Positions 25,915 to 34,307 of a stretch of DNA of 64,000 nucleotides are shown here, in pieces; positions within the stretch are counted from its first letter, which is position 1; every line of letters begins with the position of its first letter. The position numbers were made by a program, and so were the translations under genes. Source of the DNA: Actinomycetaceae bacterium MB13-C1-2. Its GTDB lineage: Bacteria > Actinomycetota > Actinomycetes > Actinomycetales > Actinomycetaceae. Location of the stretch: NCBI GenBank assembly GCA_035621235.1, contig CP141731.1, forward strand, positions 2,046,001-2,110,000, in the 5' to 3' direction. Below the pieces are notes generated by a model. The model was not told the DNA's origin and did no database searches. It was given only the letters and a program-made list of their open reading frames with translations.

Positions 25915-26457
25915 GTGCTGGACATGGGTGATTCTCTTGTACTGATCGGGCCTTCGGGCAGTGGAAAAAGTGCCGTTGGCAGAGTCCTGTCGGATCGACT
26001 CGGCTCCGGGCTACTGGATGCTTCTGAGGCGCTGGGAACAGAAGAGACCTCTGTTACAGAGGCCTTTGTTCAAGATCCCGAGGATGCCCAGCGCAGGATA
26101 AATATGCGGGCGCGCGACCTGGTTGAAATGGTCTCAAAGAACACTGATCAAAGACACGTCGTGGAACTGCCTCCGTCTGCGCCGCTCGACAGGGCGGTAC
26201 GCTCCGCTCTGCTGGCCGCAAGGGAGAAAGATGTCATCGTGATCTACCTGGACGCAAACCTTGAAACACTGGCGCGTAGAAGTGGTCTTGGGGCTGCTCA
26301 ACCGGGCTTTCTTGGGACTCCACGCGCCTGGTTCCGGCAACTGAACCGGACACTAGAGGAGGGGTATCAGGGCCTCTACGATCTGCATTGCGACACAACC
26401 CACGTTGATCCGGACGCAGTGGTCGATGAGATCATGCGGGTGGTCGCGATAAACTGA
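25915..26457 (+). CDS. Shikimate-kinase-like P-loop protein of unknown function
   Basis: A 180-residue protein directly after aroKB (3-base gap), starting at GTG 25915 or ATG 25924. Walker A is intact ([16 protein letters not shown]) and the next segment [17 protein letters not shown] parallels the LxDSD region of shikimate kinase. The Gly-rich substrate motif (GGG) is replaced by VVELPPSAP, and a lid-like stretch [21 protein letters not shown] and a C-terminal [15 protein letters not shown] resemble the kinase lid and AERxPLYxE region. It looks like a duplicated shikimate kinase domain that lost shikimate recognition. It may have another substrate or a regulatory role. It occupies the position often held by aroQ, which is absent from the window. 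Confidence 0.65.
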   Translation: MLDMGDSLVLIGPSGSGKSAVGRVLSDRLGSGLLDASEALGTEETSVTEAFVQDPEDAQRRINMRARDLVEMVSKNTDQRHVVELPPSAPLDRAVRSALLAAREKDVIVIYLDANLETLARRSGLGAAQPGFLGTPRAWFRQLNRTLEEGYQGLYDLHCDTTHVDPDAVVDEIMRVVAIN

Positions 26458-26486
26458 GTCAGAATCTACAGAAACGAGCTTTACCA

Positions 26487-27050
26487 GTGGCAACAACAAA
26501 CGATCTAAAGAATGGCATGATTCTGGTCATTGACGGCCAGTTGTGGCAGGTGCTTGAGTTCCAGCACGTTAAGCCGGGCAAGGGGCCAGCATTTGTTCGG
26601 ACGAAAATCCGGAACGTCCTAAGCGGCAAGTCGATCGATAAGACGTTCAATGCCGGACTGAAGGTAGAGACCGCCACCGTTGATCGCCGCGATATGACCT
26701 ACCTGTATAACGACGGTGACTCCTTTGTCTTCATGGACGACGACACCTACGAGCAGACACCAATTGCGCCTGAGGTCGTTGGGGATGTCGCAAATTACCT
26801 GATCGATAATCAGCCAGCGGTCGTGGCCTTCCATGAAGGTACAGTGCTGTCTGTTGAGTTGCCCGCAACAGTAAACCTGCGGATTACTCACACCGAGCCC
26901 GGTTTGCAGGGAGATAGGTCCAATGCTGGTACCAAGCCAGCAACGGTCGAAACGGGCTATGAAATCCAGGTGCCGCTTTACATGGACGAGGGCACACTAA
27001 TCAAGGTCGATACCCGCACCGGTGAGTATGCGGGTCGCGTGAACGAATAG
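26487..27050 (+). CDS. efp: Translation elongation factor P
   Basis: EF-P relieves ribosome stalling at polyproline stretches. GTG 26487 starts [20 protein letters not shown]. The tip loop of domain I reads [14 protein letters not shown]; the Lys at the tip is the position modified in many bacteria. The Pro of the PGKGPA loop is the form seen in actinobacteria that are thought to use unmodified EF-P. Domains II and III end with [25 protein letters not shown] and [13 protein letters not shown]. It has 187 residues, the normal length. nusB follows 8 bases later, a standard efp-nusB pair. Confidence 0.96.
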   Translation: MATTNDLKNGMILVIDGQLWQVLEFQHVKPGKGPAFVRTKIRNVLSGKSIDKTFNAGLKVETATVDRRDMTYLYNDGDSFVFMDDDTYEQTPIAPEVVGDVANYLIDNQPAVVAFHEGTVLSVELPATVNLRITHTEPGLQGDRSNAGTKPATVETGYEIQVPLYMDEGTLIKVDTRTGEYAGRVNE

Positions 27051-27057
27051 GTCGGAT

Positions 27058-27588
27058 GTGGCGCATCAGCGAGGTAAGTACACCTCAAGAACGAAGGCCC
27101 GCAAGAGGGCCGCAGACATCCTGTTTGAGGCTGATCAAAAAGGTCTGACTCGGAATCCTGCGGCCCTGCGTGGGCTTTTGTCGGAGCGACAAGCACTCAC
27201 ATCAGCGCCTTCTCCGTTGCCTGAGTATTCGGTGCGCATTATCGAGGGGATCTCAGATGACTTGCCCGGAGTCGATCGGCTCCTCGACAGGCACGCCAAG
27301 GGGGCCGGACTCGACCGACTCCCGGCGGTGGATGTCGCAGTAATGCGTGTCGCGGTCTGGGAGATGCTTCATAATGCCGAAGAAGTTCCACCGATTACGG
27401 CCATAGACGAGGCGGTGGCCATAGTCAAGGATCTCTCGACCGATGATTCTCCGGCATACGTCAATGCTGTTTTAGACGCGGTTCGTAAGTCGCTGGATAA
27501 CCCGTGGCACAAGGAACAGAGCGCCAAAGATACCCCGGTCGACAACCCCACGGATGACTGGGACGACGAGGCTATTGACGAGTATTAG
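27058..27588 (+). CDS. nusB: Transcription antitermination factor NusB
   Basis: NusB acts with NusE in rRNA antitermination complexes. GTG 27058 starts MAHQRGKYTSRTKARKRAADILFEAD. The all-helical core continues with YSVRIIEGISDDLPGVDRLLDRH, DRLPAVDVAVMRVAVWEML and PITAIDEAVAIVKDLSTDDSPAYVNAVLDAV. A short acidic tail (DDWDDEAIDEY) brings it to 176 residues. In many actinobacteria nusB is followed by pyrR-pyrB-pyrC-carA-carB-pyrF before mihF; here only 174 bases separate it from mihF. Confidence 0.95.
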   Translation: MAHQRGKYTSRTKARKRAADILFEADQKGLTRNPAALRGLLSERQALTSAPSPLPEYSVRIIEGISDDLPGVDRLLDRHAKGAGLDRLPAVDVAVMRVAVWEMLHNAEEVPPITAIDEAVAIVKDLSTDDSPAYVNAVLDAVRKSLDNPWHKEQSAKDTPVDNPTDDWDDEAIDEY

Positions 27589-27676
27589 GCCGGATCGTAA
27601 TTAATCGCGATCATTTCAGGGGCCATACCTGGACGGTTTCGCGACATTTGTGCTGTCCACACGCTATTCTGGCGCC

Positions 27677-27692
27677 AATACAGTGTTGTATT
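27677..27692. promoter_or_regulatory. Inverted repeat upstream of mihF
   Basis: AATACA-GTGT-TGTATT is a perfect 6-bp inverted repeat with 4 bases between the arms, 71 bases before the mihF start. The surrounding 174-base gap is the only non-coding stretch here. A second short dyad, CCCGAT-C-ATCGGG, lies near 27718-27730. I could not define a -35/-10 pair; these sites could be operators or transcript hairpins. Confidence 0.35.
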
Positions 27693-27762
27693 TTCCACGC
27701 CCAAACGGTGCGTTGACCCGATCATCGGGGTGAGCAACCCTGACGCTAAAACAGGAGGAACG

Positions 27763-28074
27763 ATGGCACTTCCAGCACTTTCACAACAGCAGCGCGCTGA
27801 AGCCCTAGAGAAGGCAACGATCGCGAGGCGACGTCGAGCAGAGATTAAGACAGGTCTCAAGAAACGCGAGTACAAGGTATCCGAGGTACTGGAACTCGGG
27901 GTGAGTGACGAAGCTATCGCGAAGATGCGCGTTAAGGTGCTACTGGAGTCTCTCCCTCGAGTCGGACCACAACGCGCGAGTCAACTCATGGATGAACTGG
28001 GAATCGCTGAGACTCGCCGTGTACGCGGTCTGGGTCCGCTGCAACGGCGGGCGCTTGTGGAGCGATTCGGCTAG
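27763..28074 (+). CDS. mihF: Actinobacterial integration host factor (mIHF)
   Basis: Nucleoid-associated DNA-binding protein specific to actinobacteria; unrelated to enterobacterial IHF. ATG 27763 follows an excellent AGGAGGA and gives 103 residues starting MALPALSQQQRAEALEKA; an upstream in-frame start at 27730 would lack this signal. The basic helical part (ARRRRAEIKTGLKKREYKV) precedes the helix-two-turn-helix-like ESLPRVGPQRASQLMDELGI and the final RVRGLGPLQRRALVERFG, which match mycobacterial mIHF closely. mihF-gmk-rpoZ-coaBC-metK-priA-fmt is a conserved order. Confidence 0.95.
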   Translation: MALPALSQQQRAEALEKATIARRRRAEIKTGLKKREYKVSEVLELGVSDEAIAKMRVKVLLESLPRVGPQRASQLMDELGIAETRRVRGLGPLQRRALVERFG

Positions 28075-28106
28075 TTCCATTTCCCTAACGTGTCAAGAAG
28101 GGAAAA

Positions 28107-28148
28107 ATGGCGCTGACGACGCACTTAATGCCAATCTATGGGACATGA
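28107..28148 (+). CDS. Possible 13-codon upstream ORF coupled to gmk
   Basis: ATG 28107 with AAGG four bases upstream opens [13 protein letters not shown] and stops at TGA 28146-28148. That stop overlaps the gmk ATG (28145) as ATGA. gmk itself has no convincing ribosome-binding site, whereas this small ORF does, so ribosomes ending here could reinitiate at gmk. It may be a leader peptide or simply a coupling device. The alternative is that it is chance, or the remnant of an older gmk N-terminus in a shifted frame. Confidence 0.45.
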   Translation: MALTTHLMPIYGT

Positions 28149-28702
28149 CTACGGTTCCACTCTACGTTCTGGTCGGTCCTTCTGGCGTCGGCAAAGGCAC
28201 GGTCCTGAAACAACTTGTGGCTCGGTACCCTCAGTTGCAGTTGTCGATCTCGGCGACCACCAGACCATCGCGCCCCGGTGAGGTCGACGGAAGAGACTAT
28301 TTCTTCATCTCGGACGAACAGTTTGACCGGCTGATCGCCGAGGACAGACTTCTCGAGTGGGCAGTGGTGCACAAAAAGTACAGGTATGGCACCCCTGCTG
28401 ACTGGGTCCGTGAGCGTCAGGATGAGGGGCGCGTCGTGCTTTTGGAGGTGGACCTTGACGGTGCGCGTCAGGTGATGCGTCGTCTGCCTGATACTCATGG
28501 AATATTTCTCGCGCCGCCCTCATGGAAAGAACTTGAGAAACGCCTGCTCGGACGTGCCACCGAGGATGCCGCGGAACAGAGTCGGCGTCTTCAGACTGCG
28601 AAAGCTGAGATGGCAGCTGTGGGGGAGTTTGAAACGGTAATCGTCAATGTTGACGTGAACTCCACAGTTCAGGAACTGGCTCAGACCCTGGGCCTCAACT
28701 AG
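28145..28702 (+). CDS. gmk: Guanylate kinase
   Basis: Phosphorylates GMP to GDP. ATG 28145 gives 185 residues beginning [20 protein letters not shown], with the P-loop at residues 10-17. The GMP-binding region follows ([19 protein letters not shown]), then [19 protein letters not shown], the Asp of [11 protein letters not shown], and the lid ending [17 protein letters not shown]. The frame is open far upstream inside mihF in another phase, but no usable start codon lies between. The natural start has a poor ribosome-binding site and overlaps a 13-codon upstream ORF. The length is normal. Confidence 0.94.
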   Translation: MTTVPLYVLVGPSGVGKGTVLKQLVARYPQLQLSISATTRPSRPGEVDGRDYFFISDEQFDRLIAEDRLLEWAVVHKKYRYGTPADWVRERQDEGRVVLLEVDLDGARQVMRRLPDTHGIFLAPPSWKELEKRLLGRATEDAAEQSRRLQTAKAEMAAVGEFETVIVNVDVNSTVQELAQTLGLN

Positions 28703-28775
28703 ACTCAGGGTGTTTCCGGCGCCAAGATCGTTCTATGTTGGCCAGCCGGGCCGCGATACCAAGGAGTTCTTTTCT

Positions 28776-29042
28776 ATGTCGGGAATTGTCGCAAAACCGG
28801 AAGGCATCACCTACCCTCCGATCGACGAGTTACTTGAGCGTACAGAGTCGAAGTATGCCCTTGTGATCTACGCCGCCAAGCGTGCGCGTCAGATCAACGC
28901 TTACAACACTCAACTTGAGTCCAACATGATCCAGTTCGTCGGTCCGGTTGTCCCGACTGAACCCGATGACAAGCCGCTGTCGATTGCGTTGCGTGAAATC
29001 GTTGATGACAAGCTGGAGCTCAGTGGAGAAGTCAGCAAGTAG
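28776..29042 (+). CDS. rpoZ: DNA-directed RNA polymerase omega subunit
   Basis: Small RNA polymerase subunit that aids beta-prime folding and assembly. ATG 28776 follows AAGGAG at the right spacing, giving 88 residues: [20 protein letters not shown], then the conserved [17 protein letters not shown] core. The C-terminal part ([17 protein letters not shown]) is also typical. An in-frame GTG at 28710 would add 22 residues that look unlike omega. It lies between gmk and coaBC; the coaBC start overlaps its 3' end by 20 bases. Confidence 0.94.
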   Translation: MSGIVAKPEGITYPPIDELLERTESKYALVIYAAKRARQINAYNTQLESNMIQFVGPVVPTEPDDKPLSIALREIVDDKLELSGEVSK

Positions 29043-30270
29043 CAAGGCACCAACCGTTGTCGTTGGCGTAGGGGCTGGAATCGCGGCCTATAAGGTCGCG
29101 TACGTCGTGCGTGGTCTAAGGAAACTTGGCTGGGATGTTCACGTTGTGCCAACTCCAACCTCACTTGAGTTCGTCGGCGCGGCCACGTGGCGTGAGTTAA
29201 GCGAGAACTCCGTCGAGACCCAAGTATTTCATCACGCCGGTGAGGGGCATGTAGAACTCGCTAGAAATGCCGACCTCATGGTGCTGGCGCCGGCCACGGC
29301 CGACCTTCTAGCGAGGGCGCGGTTCGGCCTGGCGAATGACCTCCTAACCACGACTTTGCTTGCTACCTCGGCTCCGATAATCGCGTTTCCGGCGATGCAC
29401 ACCAACATGTGGTTGAACCCAGCCACGAAAGAGAACGTTTCGGTTCTTCGGTCCCGCGGGTGGACAATCGTTGATCCGGAGAGCGGAGCTTTGAGTTCCG
29501 GCGATAGCGGTCCAGGCCGACTGCCCGAACCCGAGTTCATCGTGCGAATGGTGGCTGACCTTGTGAGAGATCAACAAGCCTCCGGTGTTCTTGAAGGCAA
29601 GCGTTTGATCATCACGGCTGGAGGGACCAGGGAAGCCTTAGACCCCGTACGTTTTCTTGGCAATAGATCCAGCGGTCGTCAGGGGGTGGCGCTGGCGGAG
29701 GAAGCCGCCAGGCGAGGGGCCGAGGTGATTCTGATTGCAGGAGCCGTTGAGGTCCCGCTTCCTGAGCCAGGCCCCAAAATGACGGTTTTGCGGGCAGTAT
29801 CAGCTTCAGAGATGCTGCGGGTTGTTCAGGATAACTTGCACGGAAGCGATAGCTTGATTATGTGCGCCGCAGTGGGTGATTTCGCTCCTGAGCAGGCATC
29901 AGAGACGAAAATCAAGAAGAACGAAGACGGCGGTGCTCTGGTACTGAATCTGGTGCAGAACCCCGATATTCTCAGGGAGATTTCTACCTCTGCTCTCCGC
30001 CCGAGCGTCTTGGTCGGCTTCGGAGCTGAGACGGGTGATTCGGCCGCCGTGCGGCAACTGGGTAGCCAAAAGGCGATTCGGAAGGGCGCGGACCTGTTGA
30101 CGGTGAACCGCGTTGGAAACGAAGCCGGATTCGGTGACGTTGACTCCGAGTTCTTCTATTTCGACTCGGCCGGACAGCAGGTCGGATCTGCCCGCGGATC
30201 GAAAACACTGCTTGCCTCCGATCTGCTTGACCGCGTTGAGGAGCTTCTTGAGAAGGGAACTCAGGGTTGA
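29023..30270 (+). CDS. coaBC: Phosphopantothenoylcysteine decarboxylase / phosphopantothenate-cysteine ligase
   Basis: Two consecutive steps of coenzyme A synthesis in one protein. I place the start at GTG 29023 (GGAG upstream), inside rpoZ, giving 415 residues. The N-terminal FMN-dependent CoaC half shows [39 protein letters not shown] and the motif [16 protein letters not shown]. The CoaB half begins [25 protein letters not shown] and contains [22 protein letters not shown]. The PAMHxxMW form replaces the more common PAMNxxM, as in other actinobacteria. It overlaps metK as TTGA. Its FMN need ties it to the flavin supply. Confidence 0.94.
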   Translation: MEKSASSKAPTVVVGVGAGIAAYKVAYVVRGLRKLGWDVHVVPTPTSLEFVGAATWRELSENSVETQVFHHAGEGHVELARNADLMVLAPATADLLARARFGLANDLLTTTLLATSAPIIAFPAMHTNMWLNPATKENVSVLRSRGWTIVDPESGALSSGDSGPGRLPEPEFIVRMVADLVRDQQASGVLEGKRLIITAGGTREALDPVRFLGNRSSGRQGVALAEEAARRGAEVILIAGAVEVPLPEPGPKMTVLRAVSASEMLRVVQDNLHGSDSLIMCAAVGDFAPEQASETKIKKNEDGGALVLNLVQNPDILREISTSALRPSVLVGFGAETGDSAAVRQLGSQKAIRKGADLLTVNRVGNEAGFGDVDSEFFYFDSAGQQVGSARGSKTLLASDLLDRVEELLEKGTQG

Positions 30271-31472
30271 TTCAATCCACTCAGCCATTCACTTCGGAAT
30301 CGGTCACGGAGGGACACCCAGACAAGGTCTGTGACCGTATCTCGGATTCTGTTCTGGACGCTGTCCTTGCGCAAGATTCGCAGGCTCGGGTTGCAGTCGA
30401 AGTCGTTGGCACCAAGGGCCTCATCCACGTCGTCGGTGAATTGACGACCGAGGCGTACGTCGAGATTCCACAGATTGTGCGTGAAGAGGTCCTGCGTATC
30501 GGATACGACTCGCAACAGGCGGGATTCGACGGCAATAGTTGTGGCGTGTCAGTCTCTATCGGGCAGCAGAGTCCCGACATCTCGGGGTCGGTGACCGAGT
30601 CACTAGAGTTGCGCCGTGATTCAAACGCGGATATTCGGGATCAGCAGGGAGCTGGCGACCAAGGAATCATGTTTGGATTCGCCTGCGATGAGACCCCGGA
30701 CTTGATGCCAGCGCCGATTTGGTTGGCCCATCGCCTGGCGCGAAAGCTCTCTGATGTTCGCCGATCGCCGGGCAACCCGGGGCTACTTCCTGACGGGAAG
30801 ACACAGGTGACATTGCGCTATGCAGACGGTATCCCCGTTGCGGTCGACACGATTGTGGTCTCTACTCAACACCTTGAATCCATCGCTCAGGTAGACCTGG
30901 AGGAAGCCGTACGTAGTTTGGTGGTCGATTCGGTGCTCGCCGAGAGCGGTCTGGATCTGGACACGTCTGAAATACGGGTGCTGGTGAACCCCTCGGGTCG
31001 ATTCGTTCTAGGCGGTCCGGCAGCCGATGCCGGGCTGACGGGCCGCAAAATCATTGTTGACTCGTACGGGGGAAGCGCGCCACATGGAGGTGGAGCATTC
31101 TCGGGTAAGGATCCCTCCAAAGTCGATCGTAGTGGGACGTACGCTGCACGCTGGGTCGCTAAGAACGTCGTTGCCGCGGGATTGGCAAAGAGATGTGAGA
31201 TTCAGCTGTCATATGCCATTGGAAGCGCTAGACCCGTCTCTATTGCGGTTGATACCCGCGGAACCGGAATCATCCCGGACTCGGAACTGTCCAAGATCGT
31301 GCAGGACACCTTCGATCTTCGCCCACGCGGCATAATCGAAGACCTCGGTCTTCTCAACACAGAGAAAATCAAATACCAGAATACGGCCGCATACGGACAT
31401 TTTGGACGCGAAGAGTTTCCTTGGGAGTCACTGGAGCGCGTTCCTGAACTGCGCTCCGCAGCAGGGATCTGA
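30267..31472 (+). CDS. metK: S-adenosylmethionine synthetase
   Basis: Makes S-adenosylmethionine from methionine and ATP. TTG 30267 overlaps the coaBC stop and follows AGAAGGGAA; it starts [28 protein letters not shown], with the catalytic His/Asp in [12 protein letters not shown]. The signatures [15 protein letters not shown] and [17 protein letters not shown] are intact. The 401 residues are full length. The end is 5 bases before priA. The gene consumes methionine supplied in part by MetX/MetY at the right end of the window. Confidence 0.97.
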   Translation: MIQSTQPFTSESVTEGHPDKVCDRISDSVLDAVLAQDSQARVAVEVVGTKGLIHVVGELTTEAYVEIPQIVREEVLRIGYDSQQAGFDGNSCGVSVSIGQQSPDISGSVTESLELRRDSNADIRDQQGAGDQGIMFGFACDETPDLMPAPIWLAHRLARKLSDVRRSPGNPGLLPDGKTQVTLRYADGIPVAVDTIVVSTQHLESIAQVDLEEAVRSLVVDSVLAESGLDLDTSEIRVLVNPSGRFVLGGPAADAGLTGRKIIVDSYGGSAPHGGGAFSGKDPSKVDRSGTYAARWVAKNVVAAGLAKRCEIQLSYAIGSARPVSIAVDTRGTGIIPDSELSKIVQDTFDLRPRGIIEDLGLLNTEKIKYQNTAAYGHFGREEFPWESLERVPELRSAAGI

Positions 31473-31477
31473 CGCCC

Positions 31478-33304
31478 GTGATCGCCCTGGTCGCCATCGA
31501 TCTTGACGTTCCCCATCTTGACCATCCATTCGAGTACTCGATTCCGGAGGGTCTTGAGGTGGGCGTGGGATCACGAGTGAGCGTCAACTTTGCCGGTCGG
31601 CGTCAATATGGATGGGTGACTGGTCTGACAGATACTTCTGCATCGGGACGGAGCCTGCAACCGATTAGACGCGTTGTCGGGCCATTTCCACTCGTAACTT
31701 CAGGGGTGATCAGAACTGCCGAGTATCTCTCGGCGCGGTACGCGACCAACTTGAAGCAGATACTCTCGTTTGCCATTCCGACTCGAAGAGCGAGCGTGGA
31801 GAAAGAGTTCGGGGAACAGATCGCGCCCGAGTTCCCCGACAAGAAGGTCGTTCCGAGACGCCTGGTAACTTCGCTTTACCCGGGCCAAATGCTTTCCGCT
31901 ATCGAGTCGGCGACGCGGGAAAGGGAGAAGCGAGAGATCGTTGCTGTAGTTGTCCCGACCTCAGCGGCAGCCCGAAGGGTTGAGAAGTACTTGGAGGCGG
32001 CACTCCCGGAGTTGCGGATAGCCCTCGCAGACGCGGAGCAGTCTGATGCCCAGCGGTATCGGGTGCACCTGCGGGCCCTGGCTGGCGAAGTTGATGTGGT
32101 TGTCGGGACTCGGTCGGCAGTCTGGACCCCGATGCCAGCGGGTGGTGCGATTGTTGTCTGGGACGATGGTGATGACCGGCTTAAGGAGCGGCGCTCGCCT
32201 CGGTTCGACGCGCTTGATGTTGCGGTGGCACGCTCCCATGTTGAACGAGTCCGCCTACTGTGCGCCTCCTACGCCCGCTCGGTTAAGGCACAGGCTCTGG
32301 TTGAATCCAGCTGGGCCCAGGACACCTCACCTGATCGAGCGCTCGGTCTTACACTGATTCCTCGAACCCGGGTCTTTGACTGGGCCGATGCTGGCAGAGA
32401 GGGAGCCTCGGGCTACTCACGACTACCTGACTCCGCGTACCGAGTTATTCGGGAAGGACTGACGACAGGGCGCCCTGTGCTGGTCCAAGTGGCCTCCGCC
32501 GGCTATGCGACGGAGGTTCAATGCCCTCTTTGTCACCTCCCAAGGGATGCGGAACCAAATGAGTGTCCCCATCCTTCGCACGAGTGGGGGGCGCGTCTCA
32601 GAATCGGCTCTGATCGGATCAGGGACGAGTTACAAAGAGCGTTCCTTGATTTCCCCGTTGTCGCCTCCTCATCAACCGCAGGAATCATCGACGAGGTGGA
32701 AGCGAGTCCGAGAATCGTTGTCGCCACCACCTCTTCGGAGCCGCACGTAAAAGGCGGCTACGGTTCAATTGTGATTGCGGAGGCTGAATCCGTTGTGTAC
32801 ACGGACTCCCTGGATGCTCAGCTGGAAGCAGAACGACGTTGGATGGGCGCGCTGGCTCTTTCTGCCCCCAGAGCACCCGCCATTATTGTGGGAACTCTTC
32901 CTGAATCCCTGGAGCAGTCAATCGTCCGCTGGCAACCAGAGATTCTCGCGGTAGAGGAGCTACGGACTCGCACTGAGCTTGGCTTTCCCCCAAGCCGTTG
33001 GCTGGTTAGCGTCACAGGTGAACCACAGGCGGTCGAAGAGGCCGCTGATGCGGTTCACCATGTTGCCAATCGGGCGGAGGCATGCCAGCCAAAAGACTCG
33101 GAGGCATCGATTGCCGTCGTCAGTCTCTCTTCGCCGTATCGCGAGGAGGGAAAAACTGTTCGTCGTCTTATTGCATCGAGCGCCCCACGAATGACCGGCC
33201 AGCTAATGAGCGCTTTGAGGCAGGTACAGATCGACCGATCAAAGAATGGAATGGCTCTTTTGCTGATCGAAGTAAACCCCAGCCAGGTGGCTGATAGCTC
33301 CTAG
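31478..33304 (+). CDS. priA: PriA-like primosomal protein lacking helicase motifs
   Basis: PriA restarts stalled replication forks and normally is a DEXH helicase. GTG 31478 starts with the 3'BD DNA-binding domain (FEYSIPEGLEVGVGSRVSVNFAGRRQYGWV). The Walker A segment is missing (SLYPGQMLSAIES stands there), the DEEH box is replaced by VVWDDGDDRLKERR, and the zinc-binding region has only CPLCHLPRDAEPNECPHP. The C-terminal domain (LGFPPSRWLVSVTGEP, SPYREEGKTVRRLIAS) is recognisable. At 608 residues it is shorter than E. coli PriA. Helicase-dead PriA is a known actinobacterial feature, so this is probably a functional DNA-binding platform and not a pseudogene. Confidence 0.9.
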   Translation: MIALVAIDLDVPHLDHPFEYSIPEGLEVGVGSRVSVNFAGRRQYGWVTGLTDTSASGRSLQPIRRVVGPFPLVTSGVIRTAEYLSARYATNLKQILSFAIPTRRASVEKEFGEQIAPEFPDKKVVPRRLVTSLYPGQMLSAIESATREREKREIVAVVVPTSAAARRVEKYLEAALPELRIALADAEQSDAQRYRVHLRALAGEVDVVVGTRSAVWTPMPAGGAIVVWDDGDDRLKERRSPRFDALDVAVARSHVERVRLLCASYARSVKAQALVESSWAQDTSPDRALGLTLIPRTRVFDWADAGREGASGYSRLPDSAYRVIREGLTTGRPVLVQVASAGYATEVQCPLCHLPRDAEPNECPHPSHEWGARLRIGSDRIRDELQRAFLDFPVVASSSTAGIIDEVEASPRIVVATTSSEPHVKGGYGSIVIAEAESVVYTDSLDAQLEAERRWMGALALSAPRAPAIIVGTLPESLEQSIVRWQPEILAVEELRTRTELGFPPSRWLVSVTGEPQAVEEAADAVHHVANRAEACQPKDSEASIAVVSLSSPYREEGKTVRRLIASSAPRMTGQLMSALRQVQIDRSKNGMALLLIEVNPSQVADSS

Positions 33305-33353
33305 TGCCCCGCGTCAACTAACCGTTGGCGCGTTGAACCTCTAAGCTGGAACG

Positions 33354-34307
33354 GTGCGAATCGTCTTTGCTGGAACTCCTAAAGTTGCTCTTCCAACGTT
33401 GCTTGCCCTGATACATTCAGAACATGAGGTCGTCGGAGTAATTACCCGACCGCCAGCCGCCCAGGGTCGTTCGAGGAAACTGGTTGATTCACCGGTGGGG
33501 GCGTTTGCAAAACAAGAGGGCCTGAATCTGCGCGAAACATCCCGGCCCGGGTCCGAAGAAGATCTGCGTTGGCTGACGGACCTGCGTGCCGATGCGGGGG
33601 TCGTAGTTGCGTACGGGGCACTTCTTACTCCTGCTGTCCTTGATAGCACACGGCTAGGCTGGGTTAATCTCCATTTCTCATCACTTCCCGACCTGCGAGG
33701 AGCCGCGCCAGTTCAGCGAGCGATCCTTCGTGGTGATACAACGATCGGAACCACCGTCTTCCTCCTGGATCCGGGCATGGATTCCGGACCGATTATCGAG
33801 ACACAGAAGCACCGGACGACCGCCTGCGCTTCGTCGGGAGAGGTACTTGAGGAACTATCTGAGATCGGGTCCACTCAAGTGGTCTCTGCGCTGACGAAGC
33901 TTCAGACGTCCGGGTATGTTCCAACCCCCCAGGACACGGGGCCTGATGACTCCTTTGTAACCCTGGCGCCAAAACTTAGTAGGCAAGACGGATTCATCAG
34001 CTTTGAAGAGTCCGCCGAAAACACGGTGAATAGAATCAGAGCGGTGACGCCGGCTCCGGGAGCATGGACCCTAGATGCCACGAGAAAACCAATGAAGCTG
34101 AGGGGCGCCACACTGAGCGATCAGACTTTGTTGGCGCCCGGGCAGACCATGGTCGTCGGACAGCTACTTAAAGTCGGCACCTCCGACACAGATATTGTCC
34201 TCTCAGAGGTGGCTCCCGCTGGGAAGTCTTGGATGCGCGGGGCCGACTGGGCGCGGGGAGCAAGAATGACCGAAGATGATCGACTTGGTGGGGTTGGGAG
34301 AGTGTAG
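33354..34307 (+). CDS. fmt: Methionyl-tRNA formyltransferase
   Basis: Formylates initiator Met-tRNA using 10-formyl-THF. GTG 33354 starts MRIVFAGTPKVALPTLLALIHSEHEVVGVITRP. The catalytic signature NLHFSSLPDLRGAAPVQRAI includes the Asn and His that normally act in catalysis; the usual SLLPxxRGAAP here reads SLPDLRGAAP. TTVFLLDPGMDSGPII follows, and a C-terminal OB-like domain (APGAWTLDATRKPMKLRGA) completes 317 residues. It overlaps the rsmB start by 1 base. A 49-base gap to priA precedes it. Confidence 0.96.
   Translation: MRIVFAGTPKVALPTLLALIHSEHEVVGVITRPPAAQGRSRKLVDSPVGAFAKQEGLNLRETSRPGSEEDLRWLTDLRADAGVVVAYGALLTPAVLDSTRLGWVNLHFSSLPDLRGAAPVQRAILRGDTTIGTTVFLLDPGMDSGPIIETQKHRTTACASSGEVLEELSEIGSTQVVSALTKLQTSGYVPTPQDTGPDDSFVTLAPKLSRQDGFISFEESAENTVNRIRAVTPAPGAWTLDATRKPMKLRGATLSDQTLLAPGQTMVVGQLLKVGTSDTDIVLSEVAPAGKSWMRGADWARGARMTEDDRLGGVGRV

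Noticed and set aside
31478-33304. priA as a pseudogene
   Set aside because: The frame is intact over 608 codons, the flanking domains are conserved, and loss of helicase motifs is known in functional actinobacterial PriA.
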